From Bacillus sp. N1-1 (GTDB lineage Bacteria > Bacillota > Bacilli > Bacillales > Guptibacillaceae): a DNA stretch of 64,000 bases. Location: NCBI RefSeq assembly GCF_009818105.1, contig NZ_CP046564.1, forward strand, positions 1,488,001 through 1,552,000, in the 5' to 3' direction. Within the stretch, counting starts at the first letter, position 1. Each line of letters starts with the position of its first letter. Under the pieces are notes generated by a model that saw only the letters and a program-made list of their open reading frames with translations, was not told where the DNA came from and made no database searches. This document shows positions 8,044-16,611 of this stretch, piece by piece. Made by a program: the position numbers and the translations under genes.

Positions 8044-9063
8044 ATGGCAACGATTAAAGATATTGCAAAAGCAGCAGGCGTTTCCGTCACTACAGTGTCC
8101 AGAGCATTAAATGGGTATTCTGATGTGAGTGAGCGTACGAGAAAGAAAATCAAGCAGATTGCAGATGACCTTTCCTATAGTCCTAACGCGTTAGCCAGGA
8201 GTCTCGTCATGAACAAAACGAAGACAATCGGCTTACTTGTTTCAGGGATTTCAAGAGAAGGGGCGAAGGATAACATTGTTTTTGAAGTGTTAACAGGCGT
8301 GAATGAATACTGTGGTCACGTGGATTACGATATTGTGTTATTCAATACATCAAGCAGTCAGCAAAAGCAGAAGACCTATACGCAACTTTGTCGAGAACGA
8401 CGCGTGGACGGAGTGGTCATCCAAGGAATTAAAAACGATGATCCCTATTTAATGGAAGTCGTTGAAAGCGATATTCCCTGCGTCCTCGTTGATATTCCCA
8501 TCCAGGGAGATACGGTTGGCTATGTCGCCACTGACAATGTGGCAGGTGCGAAAGAGGCCGTCCAACATCTCGTCGATCTTGGCCACAGGCAAATCGGCAT
8601 GATCAATGGGCATGACCGTGCTTTTGTTAGTCAAGAACGGATTCAGGGCTATCAAGATGGTTTAGAAAGCAATCACCTTCCATATAAGGAGGAGCTCGTC
8701 TATAACGGTGGGTTTTCTGAAAAACAAGCTGAAGAAGCAGCAGTTTCATTACTAAACACATTACCAGAGACGTCAGCTATTTTTTGTGCCAGTGATTTAA
8801 TGGCATTTGGCGTCATGAGAGCAGCGAAACGTGTAGGAAGAAAGGTACCAGAAGAATTATCCATTATTGGGTATGATAATATTATTCTCTCAAGCTATGT
8901 CACTCCTTCTCTAACTACAATCTCTCAGGATATGTTTCAAATTGGCTACTCGGCTGCCGAGTTGTTGATTGATTTATTAGAAGGTGGAAACCCACCAAGA
9001 AGCAAAATCGTTTCCCATGAACTAGTCGTTAGGGAATCAACTTGTCAACGTAGCAAGCAATAA
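8044..9063 (+). CDS. LacI family transcriptional regulator of the sugar locus
   Basis: The 339-residue repressor has the LacI N-terminal helix-turn-helix and hinge (ATIKDIAKAAGVSVTTVSRA, then S-x-x-TR-K and YSPNALARSL at 48-57) and a periplasmic-binding-protein-like sugar domain (about 60-335, with DGVVIQG, HRQIGMING, STIIGYDN-like PEELSIIGYDN). It should repress the downstream glycosidase/transport genes until the inducing sugar appears. Palindromic AAACGTTT sites stand before this gene and before the next gene. A terminator separates the two, so regulator and structural genes have separate promoters. Confidence 0.92.
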   Translation: MATIKDIAKAAGVSVTTVSRALNGYSDVSERTRKKIKQIADDLSYSPNALARSLVMNKTKTIGLLVSGISREGAKDNIVFEVLTGVNEYCGHVDYDIVLFNTSSSQQKQKTYTQLCRERRVDGVVIQGIKNDDPYLMEVVESDIPCVLVDIPIQGDTVGYVATDNVAGAKEAVQHLVDLGHRQIGMINGHDRAFVSQERIQGYQDGLESNHLPYKEELVYNGGFSEKQAEEAAVSLLNTLPETSAIFCASDLMAFGVMRAAKRVGRKVPEELSIIGYDNIILSSYVTPSLTTISQDMFQIGYSAAELLIDLLEGGNPPRSKIVSHELVVRESTCQRSKQ

Positions 9064-9086
9064 ACCTGAGCCTTCAGGTTTCTTTT
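9062..9086 (+). terminator. Terminator of the LacI-type gene
   Basis: AAACCTGA (9062-9069) pairs with TCAGGTTT (9074-9081) around GCCT and is followed by CTTTTTAG. It overlaps the stop codon. Confidence 0.8.
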
Positions 9087-9098
9087 TAGAAGAAAATC

Positions 9099-9140
9099 CG
9101 AAACGTTTAGGGTTTTCTTCGCCTCTTTTCCAAAACGTTT
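9099..9140. promoter_or_regulatory. Two LacI-family operators before the glycosidase operon
   Basis: CGAAACGTTTAG (9099-9110) and CAAAACGTTTAA (9131-9142) share the AAACGTTT core with the site upstream of the LacI-type gene and lie 32 bp apart, about three helical turns. They flank the promoter region of the debranching-type glycosidase gene. Confidence 0.7.
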
Positions 9141-9155
9141 AAGTAGGAGGATATG

Positions 9156-11264
9156 ATGGAGTATCGAGTAATAAAAGAAAATGACTTATTTCTATTAACA
9201 GATGAGAAAGGCAATATTCCAAATGATCACCCTTATGGACCTGGCCTTTATAAAAAGGACACAAGGTTTCTAAGTAGTTTTGAGATGAAGATTAATGGAA
9301 AAGAACCAATCTTACTTTCCTCAGAAGCAAAAAAAAGCTATGAAAATGAAATGATCCTGACAAATCCTCATATGGAAGAGAACGGACGGTTGATTTTATG
9401 GAGAGAGTCCATTGAACTAAAACGTAAACGCTTTATTTATGAAGACGTTTTGTATGAGCAAGTGGTTGTTAAGAATTATTATCCGAAGCCTCTTACGTTT
9501 CAAATTAGTTTTACTATCGACATTGATTTTGCAGATATGTTTCTAATTAGAGGATTTCAAAGTGGCAAAGTTGGATCACGGACTGGCGTTGAGGTGGGGG
9601 CCCATTCTCTGACTTACGACTATGAAGGGGCAGACAATGTTAGGCGGTCATCAATCGTAAGCTGGGATCGTGAACCGATAGAAGTGAAGGAAGGATATGT
9701 GAATTTTGAATTCAATCTTATTCATGGTGAGGAACAGACGCTTACATTTAAAGTAAACCCGGTGATTGATGGTGAGCGAGGTACAGTTTATTCCCCTGAT
9801 GTTGCTTACAGAAAGCTTGTTACTTCCTATCAATCTTGGAATGATAAGACGACGAATGTTAAAACAGATTACCTGCCTTTACAAAGGATGGTTGATCGCG
9901 GTGTTAGTGATCTAAGGTTGCTATTAACTGATCTTGGCTACGGGCCGTTTCCAGTTGCAGGATTACCGTGGTTTGGCGTTCCGTTTGGTCGGGATAGTAT
10001 GATTGCTGCGTTACAAATGCTCTCGTTCAATCCAGAGGTAGCGAAAGGCACGCTCAGAACAATGGCACATTATCAAGGGAAAAACAATGATCCCTGGAGA
10101 GATGAACAACCAGGAAAAATCATGCATGAAATTCGCTATGGAGAATTAGCGAATACGAACCAAATTCCTTTTGCTCCCTATTATGGATCGGTTGATTCCA
10201 CACCATTATTTCTCGTCTTACTCGTTGAGTACGTAAAGTGGACGAATGACCTAGGGCTTGCTAAAGAACTCCTACCAAACATCCATGCTGCTCTTGACTG
10301 GATTGATCAATATGGTGATCGAGACGGAGATGGACTAGTGGAGTATCATCAGGAATCGAGTAAGGGAATCGCGAATCAGGGGTGGAAAGATTCAGGTGAT
10401 TCCATCGTGCATCGTAATGGCGATTACGCAGAAACTCCGATTGCTTTAGTAGAAGTGCAGGGATATGTTTATCAAGCGAAATCAGGTCTTGCCGATTTGT
10501 TTGATGCTTTGCAAGATCCACATATGGCAAAAGAATTAAGAGAGCAAGCAGCAAGTCTAAAAGTGACATTCCACAATGCTTTCTGGATGGAGGAACACGG
10601 TTTTTATGCGATTGCACTCGACAAAGATAAAAACCAAGTTGGAACGCTAACATCCAATCCTGGACACTTGCTTTACTCAGGCATCCTTGATGAAGAAAGG
10701 ATTGACTCCGTGTCGCGGGTGCTCACGTCAGAGAAAATGTTCTCAGGGTTTGGCGTCCGAACTATGGCCGACGGAGAAGCAGGCTACAACCCCATGAGTT
10801 ACCATGATGGAAGTGTTTGGCCACATGATAACAGTATGATTTTGCTTGGGATGGGGAAAAACGATCGAACAGAAGAAGCCTCCCTTATCATGAACGGTCT
10901 CATAGAGGCTGCTGAGCACTTTGAATATGATCGTCTTGCTGAATTATTTTGTGGCTATGACCATCGTTTAGGCAAACTAGTTAAATATCCTGTGGCCTGT
11001 TCGCCACAAGCATGGGCAGCGGGGACGCCACTCACATTTATTCAAACTCTCCTCGGCTGTTTCCCAGATAGTTTGAAGGGTGTATTAACGTTAAAGCCCC
11101 GTCTACTTGATGGAATGAATGAACTACGTGTTGAGCAACTACGTATCGGCGATGGCATTCTTTCTGTATCACTCAATCGAACAACCAATGGGATGACAGA
11201 GCTAAATGTTCACGAAAATACAACTGGTTTGCGAATGGCTGTTGCAGAAACTTCCCTGAGCTAG
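9156..11264 (+). CDS. Debranching-type glycoside hydrolase (amylo-alpha-1,6-glucosidase-like)
   Basis: About 702 residues with the two-part architecture of bacterial/archaeal debranching-enzyme-like proteins: an N-terminal beta-sandwich (about 1-230, beginning with NDHPYGPGLYKKDTRFLSSF) and a C-terminal (alpha/alpha)6 barrel containing LPWFGVPFGRDSMIAA and SVWPHDNSMI. There is no signal peptide, so it acts on an imported oligosaccharide. ATG 9156 has AGGAGG at 5 nt; ATG 9153 is only 2 nt away. It is followed by a sugar-binding lipoprotein and two permeases. Exact linkage specificity is not deducible; alpha-glucosidic substrates are most likely. Confidence 0.82.
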   Translation: MEYRVIKENDLFLLTDEKGNIPNDHPYGPGLYKKDTRFLSSFEMKINGKEPILLSSEAKKSYENEMILTNPHMEENGRLILWRESIELKRKRFIYEDVLYEQVVVKNYYPKPLTFQISFTIDIDFADMFLIRGFQSGKVGSRTGVEVGAHSLTYDYEGADNVRRSSIVSWDREPIEVKEGYVNFEFNLIHGEEQTLTFKVNPVIDGERGTVYSPDVAYRKLVTSYQSWNDKTTNVKTDYLPLQRMVDRGVSDLRLLLTDLGYGPFPVAGLPWFGVPFGRDSMIAALQMLSFNPEVAKGTLRTMAHYQGKNNDPWRDEQPGKIMHEIRYGELANTNQIPFAPYYGSVDSTPLFLVLLVEYVKWTNDLGLAKELLPNIHAALDWIDQYGDRDGDGLVEYHQESSKGIANQGWKDSGDSIVHRNGDYAETPIALVEVQGYVYQAKSGLADLFDALQDPHMAKELREQAASLKVTFHNAFWMEEHGFYAIALDKDKNQVGTLTSNPGHLLYSGILDEERIDSVSRVLTSEKMFSGFGVRTMADGEAGYNPMSYHDGSVWPHDNSMILLGMGKNDRTEEASLIMNGLIEAAEHFEYDRLAELFCGYDHRLGKLVKYPVACSPQAWAAGTPLTFIQTLLGCFPDSLKGVLTLKPRLLDGMNELRVEQLRIGDGILSVSLNRTTNGMTELNVHENTTGLRMAVAETSLS

Positions 11265-11318
11265 ATAGTAGACTGTTCAGGGTCATTCATAACAATTTTT
11301 GAAAGGGGATTCATTATC

Positions 11319-12599
11319 ATGAAAACGAAAAAATGGTTGTCTGCTACTGTTGTCTCTTCCTTCTTAATCGGCGCTATGTTAACTGGTTGTAGTAGTGGTG
11401 AGGAGTCTGGAAATGAAAGTTCAGATGGAAAGACTGTTGTTGAAATGAGCGGGTGGGGAGCTAGTCCAGAAGAACAAGAATTACTTGAAGAGACGCTTGC
11501 TTCTTTTGAGGAAGAGCATCCAGACATCGACGTAGAGTTCCAAACAATTTCTGATCAGTATATGGATGTCATGAAAACGCGCTTGATTGGCGGAGAAGCT
11601 GCGGATGTGTTTTATCTTGATGCTTCTGAAGCACCAGGTCTTATGAGCAAGGGCGTGCTTGAGCCATTAGATGAGTACGTGACAGATGATTTTGATGTAG
11701 ACGATTTTGAGCAGCCACTCGTAGATGCATTTAAACAAGATGGCAAAACATACGGGTTTCCGAAAGACTTCTCTACCTTAGCGCTTTTTTACAATAAAAA
11801 AGCGTTTGAAGAAGCTGGATTAACAGAACCCCCAAAGACTATGGAAGAGCTTAGAGAGTATGCAAAGAAATTGACGGTTGATGAAGATGGTGATGGCAAA
11901 CCAGAACAATATGGTCTAGGTCTTGCAAAAGAACTTGCACGACAATTCTACAAACTGGATTCTTATGGAGCAAAATTGGTTGACAAAGATGGAAATGCTG
12001 CATTTGCAAGTAAGGAAGCGATCGAAGCTCTTCAACCAGTTGTCGATCAATATCGTAACGACAAAACATCAGCGCTACCAAGTGATGTAGGTGCTGGCTG
12101 GGGCGGAGAGATGTTTGGACAGGGTGAAGCTGCTATGGTGATTGAAGGAAACTGGGCAGTGCCCTTCCTTGAAAATAACTTCGCTGACCTTGAATTTGGA
12201 ACAGCAGAAGTTCCAACGATTAAAGGTGAACAGGCTACGGCCGCCTTCCCAGTTGCTTATGTTATGAACAAAGAGTCAGAGAAAAAAGACGCTGCATGGG
12301 AGCTGATTTCCTACCTTACAGGGAAAGAAGGGATGAAGATTTGGACGAGTAAAGGCTTCGCGCTTCCAACGAGAAAATCGGTTGCAGAAGAATTAGGTTA
12401 TGCAGATGATGAAATTCGCGGTGCCCTCGTGAATGGTGCATCCTATGCGCAACCATGGCAAGCAGGGGAAAACCTACCGACGATTTCCAATAACTTTGAT
12501 AATCAATTTACAAGCGCTTTGCTTGGAGAACAACCTCTTGATAAAGCTCTGAAGAAAGCAGAAGATACAGCTAACCAGGAAATTAGTGCTGGAAATTAA
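11319..12599 (+). CDS. ABC transporter sugar-binding lipoprotein
   Basis: The 426-residue family-1 extracellular solute-binding protein has a lipoprotein signal: basic MKTKKW, a hydrophobic core and lipobox LTGC with Cys24 as lipidated residue, then a Ser/Gly/Glu-rich linker. The mature part has the family features, for example GEAADVFYLDAS and GEAAMVIEGNW, the latter typical of maltose-type binding proteins. It captures the sugar outside and delivers it to the two permeases encoded next. A stem-loop after the gene probably keeps its expression above that of the permeases. Confidence 0.93.
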   Translation: MKTKKWLSATVVSSFLIGAMLTGCSSGEESGNESSDGKTVVEMSGWGASPEEQELLEETLASFEEEHPDIDVEFQTISDQYMDVMKTRLIGGEAADVFYLDASEAPGLMSKGVLEPLDEYVTDDFDVDDFEQPLVDAFKQDGKTYGFPKDFSTLALFYNKKAFEEAGLTEPPKTMEELREYAKKLTVDEDGDGKPEQYGLGLAKELARQFYKLDSYGAKLVDKDGNAAFASKEAIEALQPVVDQYRNDKTSALPSDVGAGWGGEMFGQGEAAMVIEGNWAVPFLENNFADLEFGTAEVPTIKGEQATAAFPVAYVMNKESEKKDAAWELISYLTGKEGMKIWTSKGFALPTRKSVAEELGYADDEIRGALVNGASYAQPWQAGENLPTISNNFDNQFTSALLGEQPLDKALKKAEDTANQEISAGN

Positions 12600-12607
12600 G
12601 TGAGCAT

Positions 12608-12629
12608 GGGGGAGAGCTTCCCCCTTTTT
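12608..12629 (+). terminator. Attenuating terminator between binding protein and permeases
   Basis: GGGGGA (12608-12613) pairs with TCCCCC (12619-12624) around a 5-nt loop, followed by five T. Its position after the binding-protein gene within an operon is typical of partial termination that raises binding protein over permease. Confidence 0.85.
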
Positions 12630-12663
12630 AGTTGGACCGTATCTTTGAAAGGAAGTGTTGCAA

Positions 12664-13623
12664 TTGAGTAAGGGTCATCCTTCAAATCAACCCTTAGAAA
12701 CGCAGGGTACAAATCCAAATTATACGAAGCGTAAGCCAATCGGGAAGGCCTTGAAAGAAACGTTCACAGGGTATTTTTTCATGGGGCCGGCAATTTTTGT
12801 GATTGGCATTTTCATCTTAATCCCTATTTTTTACGCTATTTTTCTCTCATTTAATAAAGTGGAACTTCTTGGTGGGACAAGCTATCAATTTACTGGACTG
12901 GACAATTTCTTAAGGATGGAAGTTGACAGCAGGGCATTGATTTCACTGAAGAATACAGCAGAATATGTGGCAATCGTCGTGCCAATTCAGACATTTCTAG
13001 CCCTTATCCTCGCAGCTGTATTAAATTCAGATATTAAAGGGAAAAATTTGTTTCGTATTATTTTTTTCCTACCAACCGTTACGTCATCAGCTGTCCTAAC
13101 CCTTATTTTCATGTGGATGTATAATCCAGATGGGTTAATCAATCATGTGCTAGCATTCGTAAATCTCCCAACCTATAACTGGCTAGCTGATCCAGCGATC
13201 GCCTTGAAATCGATTATGATTATGAACATTTGGGCGACGGCTCCATTTTTCATGATCATTTATTTAGCAGCCATGCAAGATATTTCAGATTCAATCTACG
13301 AAGCGGCAACGATCGACGGAGCAAATTGGTGGCAGAAATTCTTTAAAATTACCATTCCAATGTTGAAACCTGTGACATTCTTTGTGGTAGTTATGTCTGT
13401 GATTGGGACATTTCAATTGTTTGACCAATCATATATTTTCTCAGGTGGATCAGGTGGGCCAAATAACTCGACGCTAACCATTGTGCTATTAATCTACCAA
13501 TATGCCTTTAAACTATTAGATATGGGGTATGCCTCGGCACTTGCAGTCGTGTTAGCCATCATTATCTTGGTGGTTACACTGATACAGAGGAAATTCTTTG
13601 CCGAAGAAAAACTACATGATTAG
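12664..13623 (+). CDS. Sugar ABC transporter permease (MalF-type)
   Basis: About 319 residues with six predicted membrane helices and the EAA loop EAATIDGANWWQKFFKITIP (about residues 222-241 here), which contacts the ATPase. The best start is TTG 12664, eight bases after AGGAAG; GTG 12655 overlaps that ribosome binding site. It pairs with the following permease and the preceding lipoprotein. No ATP-binding subunit gene is present in the locus, so a shared MsmX-like ATPase must energise transport (inference from the family). Confidence 0.92.
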   Translation: MSKGHPSNQPLETQGTNPNYTKRKPIGKALKETFTGYFFMGPAIFVIGIFILIPIFYAIFLSFNKVELLGGTSYQFTGLDNFLRMEVDSRALISLKNTAEYVAIVVPIQTFLALILAAVLNSDIKGKNLFRIIFFLPTVTSSAVLTLIFMWMYNPDGLINHVLAFVNLPTYNWLADPAIALKSIMIMNIWATAPFFMIIYLAAMQDISDSIYEAATIDGANWWQKFFKITIPMLKPVTFFVVVMSVIGTFQLFDQSYIFSGGSGGPNNSTLTIVLLIYQYAFKLLDMGYASALAVVLAIIILVVTLIQRKFFAEEKLHD

Positions 13624-13635
13624 GAGGTGTTCCAT

Positions 13636-14463
13636 TTGAAGAAGAAGAAAGGATTTTCGAAACCTCTTTTATATACGGTCTTAATCATCTACGCGGTTAT
13701 CACGTTTATCCCATTTATTTGGGCGATCTCTTCCTCTTTTAAACCGCTTCCTGAAATCGTTTCTGGTGAGCTTTCGCTTATCCCAAAGGATTTTACTCTT
13801 GATAATTACACGGAACTATTTAAACAGGAGCCTTTGTTTTTTAGATGGATGTTGAATAGTTTGTTTGTAACAGGATCGATGGTAATCCTAAACCTTATCT
13901 TTAACTCGATGGCTGGGTATGCATTAGCCCGGATTAAATTCTCAGGTCAGAAGGTCTGGTTCTTTCTTATCCTTGCTGTCCTAATGATTCCTGGACAGGT
14001 AACGATGATTCCAAGCTACCTCATTTTGAAATCATTTGGATGGCTTAATACTTATCAGGGATTGATTGTTCCTGGCATGGTGAATGCCACTTTTATTTTC
14101 ATGATGCGCCAGTTCTTTATTAATTTCCCTAAAGAACTAGAAGAGGCAGCTCAAATGGATGGACTTAGCAGAATCGGAACCTTTTTTAGGATTGTCCTTC
14201 CCCTTGCCAAGCCAGCTCTAGCTGCACAGGCTGTTTTTACGTTTATGGCAGGATGGAATGATTTTATGCGCCCTCTTATCGTTATGTCAGATAAAGAGAT
14301 GTTTACGTTAACGCTCGGGTTAAATGCCTTTAAAGGTCAATACATTAGCTTCTGGAATTACATTATGGCGGCTTCTACGTTGATGACGATCCCCTCTTTA
14401 TTAATTTACGCTTTCTTTAATCGATTTTTTATTAAAGGAGTTACTTTTACAGGTGGAAAATGA
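13636..14463 (+). CDS. Sugar ABC transporter permease (MalG-type)
   Basis: About 275 residues, six predicted membrane helices, with EAA loop EEAAQMDGLSRIGTFFRIVL. It is the second permease half of the importer. TTG 13636 lies 6 nt after AGGAGGTG; the GTG at 13627 lies within that ribosome binding site and is unlikely as the start. The gene starts 12 bp after the first permease gene ends, implying translational coupling, and a strong terminator follows its stop codon. Confidence 0.92.
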   Translation: MKKKKGFSKPLLYTVLIIYAVITFIPFIWAISSSFKPLPEIVSGELSLIPKDFTLDNYTELFKQEPLFFRWMLNSLFVTGSMVILNLIFNSMAGYALARIKFSGQKVWFFLILAVLMIPGQVTMIPSYLILKSFGWLNTYQGLIVPGMVNATFIFMMRQFFINFPKELEEAAQMDGLSRIGTFFRIVLPLAKPALAAQAVFTFMAGWNDFMRPLIVMSDKEMFTLTLGLNAFKGQYISFWNYIMAASTLMTIPSLLIYAFFNRFFIKGVTFTGGK

Positions 14464-14480
14464 TGAATTATTATTATAAG

Positions 14481-14512
14481 AGCAACCCTTATTTCAAAAG
14501 GTTGCTTTTTTT
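14481..14512 (+). terminator. Terminator of the sugar locus
   Basis: AGCAACC (14481-14487) pairs with GGTTGCT (14500-14506), followed by a T run. It ends the glycosidase/transport operon. Confidence 0.88.
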
Positions 14513-14745
14513 GTATGCGTTCACAGAAATTTGTTTTTCATGATAAAATGGAAATTATATGATGTACAGTGTCCTAATTTGATTTTGACTAAATAAAGAT
14601 ATTGATTGGAATATATGGGCACAATGTATAACGGATAAAAAGGTGCGTAATTTTCCCTCTCGTATATGATGATTATAAGTAATAAACACCCTGAAATACT
14701 ATAATTATATTAGAACCATAACAGGCAGAAAGAGGTGAATGAGCA

Positions 14746-15879
14746 ATGGCTGTACGAGAGCAACTACTAGACTATCTGGATCAAAATCTGGAAAGCTATC
14801 TTATTAAATGGAAAGCGAAAATTCGAATTTCCGATACGGATGTTCACCGAGATAAAGTAGAGGCGAATGGCATTCTTATGTACCGTCTAGTGCAGAAAAA
14901 CATTGAGGAGGCGATTTGTGAGGAAAAAATCATTTCGCTAGCTCATAAAGTTGCGATTGAGCGAGCTGAAGCAAACGTGAATATTGGCGATTTTATTTAC
15001 AATGTGAATGCAGGCCGAAGCGTTCTTATGAAGCATATGACCTACTCAAATGTCCAATTGAATGACTTGCAAGCGATTTTAGATTCTATCAATGAACTCT
15101 TTGATCTGTTTTCATATCATGCTGTAACAGAATATACGAAGTTAAAAGAAAATGAACTTCAGGAGAAAATTTCTTTTATTGATGAAACGCATCAAGAGAA
15201 GCTTTCGATTCTCGGTCAGATGTCTTCTAGTTTCGTACACGAATTTAGAAACCCACTTACAGCAATTATGGGGTTTGTAAAGCTGCTTCAAAAAGAAAAC
15301 CCTTCATTAAATTATATTGATGTGATAGACCATGAACTTCAGCAGTTAAATTTTCGTATTGCTCAGTTTCTTCATGTCTCGAAGAAGGAAATCGATAGTG
15401 GTCTTGAAGAATGGTTAGAAGTGAATGCGATCTTCGAGTCAATTATAGAATTCATTTATCCTAGCATTGTTGACATAGACGTAGAGATTCGAAATGACTT
15501 TCCTGAAGGGATTTCTATTTTTGGACAACAGGATAAGTTAAGGCAAGTTTTTCTTAACATTCTCATGAATTCTCTAGATGCTTTGAAGGCTGAAGGTTAT
15601 CCAAGATGTATACGTATTCACGGTGAACGGTTGCATGGAACAATTCATATTCATATTACGAACAATGGTCCAAAAATCCCGATGGAAACATTGGATCGAA
15701 TATTTGAACCTTTTTATACAACGAAAGAACTTGGCACTGGAATTGGTCTGTATGTTTGTCAGAAGATCATTCAAAATCATAGCGGCAACATTAGCTGTCA
15801 GTCAGATGAAAACGAAACAACTTTTACGATAAGCTTACCCTATCTAGATAAAAACGATATATCGAATGAAACACTTTAA
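14746..15879 (+). CDS. Orphan sporulation-type sensor histidine kinase
   Basis: The 377-residue kinase has an N-terminal alpha-helical domain resembling the HisK_N sensor family (about 1-130), then a dimerisation/phosphoacceptor domain with HEFRNPLTAIMGF (His165) and an HATPase domain with N-box NILMNSLDAL and G-box GTGIGLYVCQ. It has no membrane segment, so it senses a cytoplasmic signal. The RNPLT phosphoacceptor sequence resembles Kin-type kinases of the Spo0F phosphorelay, and no response regulator is adjacent. Feeding the sporulation phosphorelay is therefore the best guess. It is monocistronic between two terminators. Confidence 0.85.
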   Translation: MAVREQLLDYLDQNLESYLIKWKAKIRISDTDVHRDKVEANGILMYRLVQKNIEEAICEEKIISLAHKVAIERAEANVNIGDFIYNVNAGRSVLMKHMTYSNVQLNDLQAILDSINELFDLFSYHAVTEYTKLKENELQEKISFIDETHQEKLSILGQMSSSFVHEFRNPLTAIMGFVKLLQKENPSLNYIDVIDHELQQLNFRIAQFLHVSKKEIDSGLEEWLEVNAIFESIIEFIYPSIVDIDVEIRNDFPEGISIFGQQDKLRQVFLNILMNSLDALKAEGYPRCIRIHGERLHGTIHIHITNNGPKIPMETLDRIFEPFYTTKELGTGIGLYVCQKIIQNHSGNISCQSDENETTFTISLPYLDKNDISNETL

Positions 15880-15942
15880 ATTGCTTTCCTATCAATAGGA
15901 CGATTATAATATGGGCAAGATTCATTCGACTTATTAGCTACG

Positions 15943-15974
15943 GAAGCCCTTTTTAGGAGAAAAGGGCTTCAATT
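15943..15974 (+). terminator. Stem-loop after the kinase gene
   Basis: An 11-bp stem GAAGCCCTTTT / AAAAGGGCTTC (15943-15953 / 15960-15970) is followed only by AATTT. It is likely a terminator of the kinase gene, though its T tract is short. Confidence 0.6.
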
Positions 15975-15990
15975 TAAGGGGTGACAAGTG

Positions 15991-16200
15991 ATGATTACAA
16001 AAAATGCAGGTAAGTTAAGTAAGGCTTATTTTAAGTCTTATATGCAACTCGTTATGAGTTCGCGAGATTTCTCTTTAGAAAAGGCAAGATCGTTTGCGTT
16101 TGAAGAGCTTTTTCAAGGTGATGAAATGAAAAACGGTGAGGAAACGTATCAGAAATTTACGCAAGCCTATGAAGAACTCTCGCAAGAACGTACGCGTTAG
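15991..16200 (+). CDS. Small conserved-looking hypothetical protein
   Basis: A 69-residue, charged and probably helical protein (MITKNAGKLSKAYFKSYMQL at its start, rich in K, E and F). ATG 15991 lies 6-7 nt after AAGGGGTG. It is flanked by stem-loops on both sides and so forms its own small unit. No membrane segment or signal peptide is present. I do not recognise a family. Confidence 0.65.
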   Translation: MITKNAGKLSKAYFKSYMQLVMSSRDFSLEKARSFAFEELFQGDEMKNGEETYQKFTQAYEELSQERTR

Positions 16201-16228
16201 TCTAGGATGAACCAATGAACGGTTGATA

Positions 16229-16256
16229 AGAGACTTTCCCAGCAGTCTCTTTTTTT
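16229..16256 (+). terminator. Terminator of the 69-residue hypothetical gene
   Basis: AGAGACT (16229-16235) pairs with AGTCTCT (16244-16250), followed by a T-rich run. Confidence 0.85.
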
Positions 16257-16289
16257 ATTGCTTTTTCGCTTAAAGAGGGGGGCGTCATC

Positions 16290-16388
16290 TTGTTTGGATG
16301 TGAGTATGTGCCTGATTGGTTTCCATGGTTTGCTTTAGTAGTGGTCATTTTGTTTATCGTTTTAAGCGAATGGTGGATTAGAAGATAG
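16290..16388 (+). CDS. 32-residue single-span membrane mini protein
   Basis: A TTG start preceded by AGAGGGGGG at about 7 nt opens a 32-codon frame with N-terminus MFGCEYVPDWFPWF, a hydrophobic span ALVVVILFIVL and a C-terminal SEWWIRR. The pattern is one transmembrane helix with a positive cytoplasmic end. Many such mini proteins occur in Bacillaceae, several of them sporulation-linked. A stem-loop follows directly. Called from ribosome binding site, hydrophobic profile and terminator context, not from homology. Confidence 0.55.
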   Translation: MFGCEYVPDWFPWFALVVVILFIVLSEWWIRR

Positions 16389-16390
16389 AA

Positions 16391-16425
16391 AACAGGCCAG
16401 GAATATAATCCTGACCTGTTCTTTC
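16391..16425 (+). terminator. Stem-loop after the mini protein gene
   Basis: AACAGGCCAGGA (16391-16402) pairs with TCCTGACCTGTT (16409-16420) with one mismatch, followed by CTTTC. The weak T tract makes this a probable rather than certain terminator. Confidence 0.6.
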
Positions 16426-16446
16426 GTATGCATTTTTTTCGAAAGG

Positions 16447-16489
16447 CTCCAGCGCTTGTCGGACCTAAACAGGCGCTTGCGCTTTTCTG
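16447..16489. repeat. Dispersed intergenic repeat, copy A
   Basis: A 43-bp unit beginning CTCCAGCGCTTGTCGGACC and ending GCGCTTGCGCTTTTCTG is found here and again exactly 120 bp downstream with one mismatch. It is GC-rich relative to its surroundings and lies between genes. It resembles dispersed intergenic repeats that I recall from Bacillaceae genomes. Confidence 0.85.
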
Positions 16490-16525
16490 ATCTAGCTCCA
16501 GCGCCCAGATCCTCGAGACGCTTCA

Positions 16526-16566
16526 GACTTTCATCCGAACACAAAGGACGTGTTCAAATGAAAGTC
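16526..16566. repeat. Inverted repeat between the two dispersed repeat copies
   Basis: GACTTTCAT (16526-16534) with ATGAAAGTC (16558-16566), and inside it GAACAC (16537-16542) with GTGTTC (16550-16555), form an extended hairpin directly before copy B. The whole 16447-16609 block looks like one composite element. Confidence 0.75.
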
Positions 16567-16609
16567 CTCCAGCGCTTGTCGGACCTAAACGGGCGCTTGC
16601 GCTTTTCTG
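16567..16609. repeat. Dispersed intergenic repeat, copy B
   Basis: This second copy of the 43-bp unit differs from copy A only at 16591 (G versus A at 16471). It ends 3 bp before the stop codon of the minus-strand DUF2187-like gene. Confidence 0.85.
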
Positions 16610-16611
16610 TA

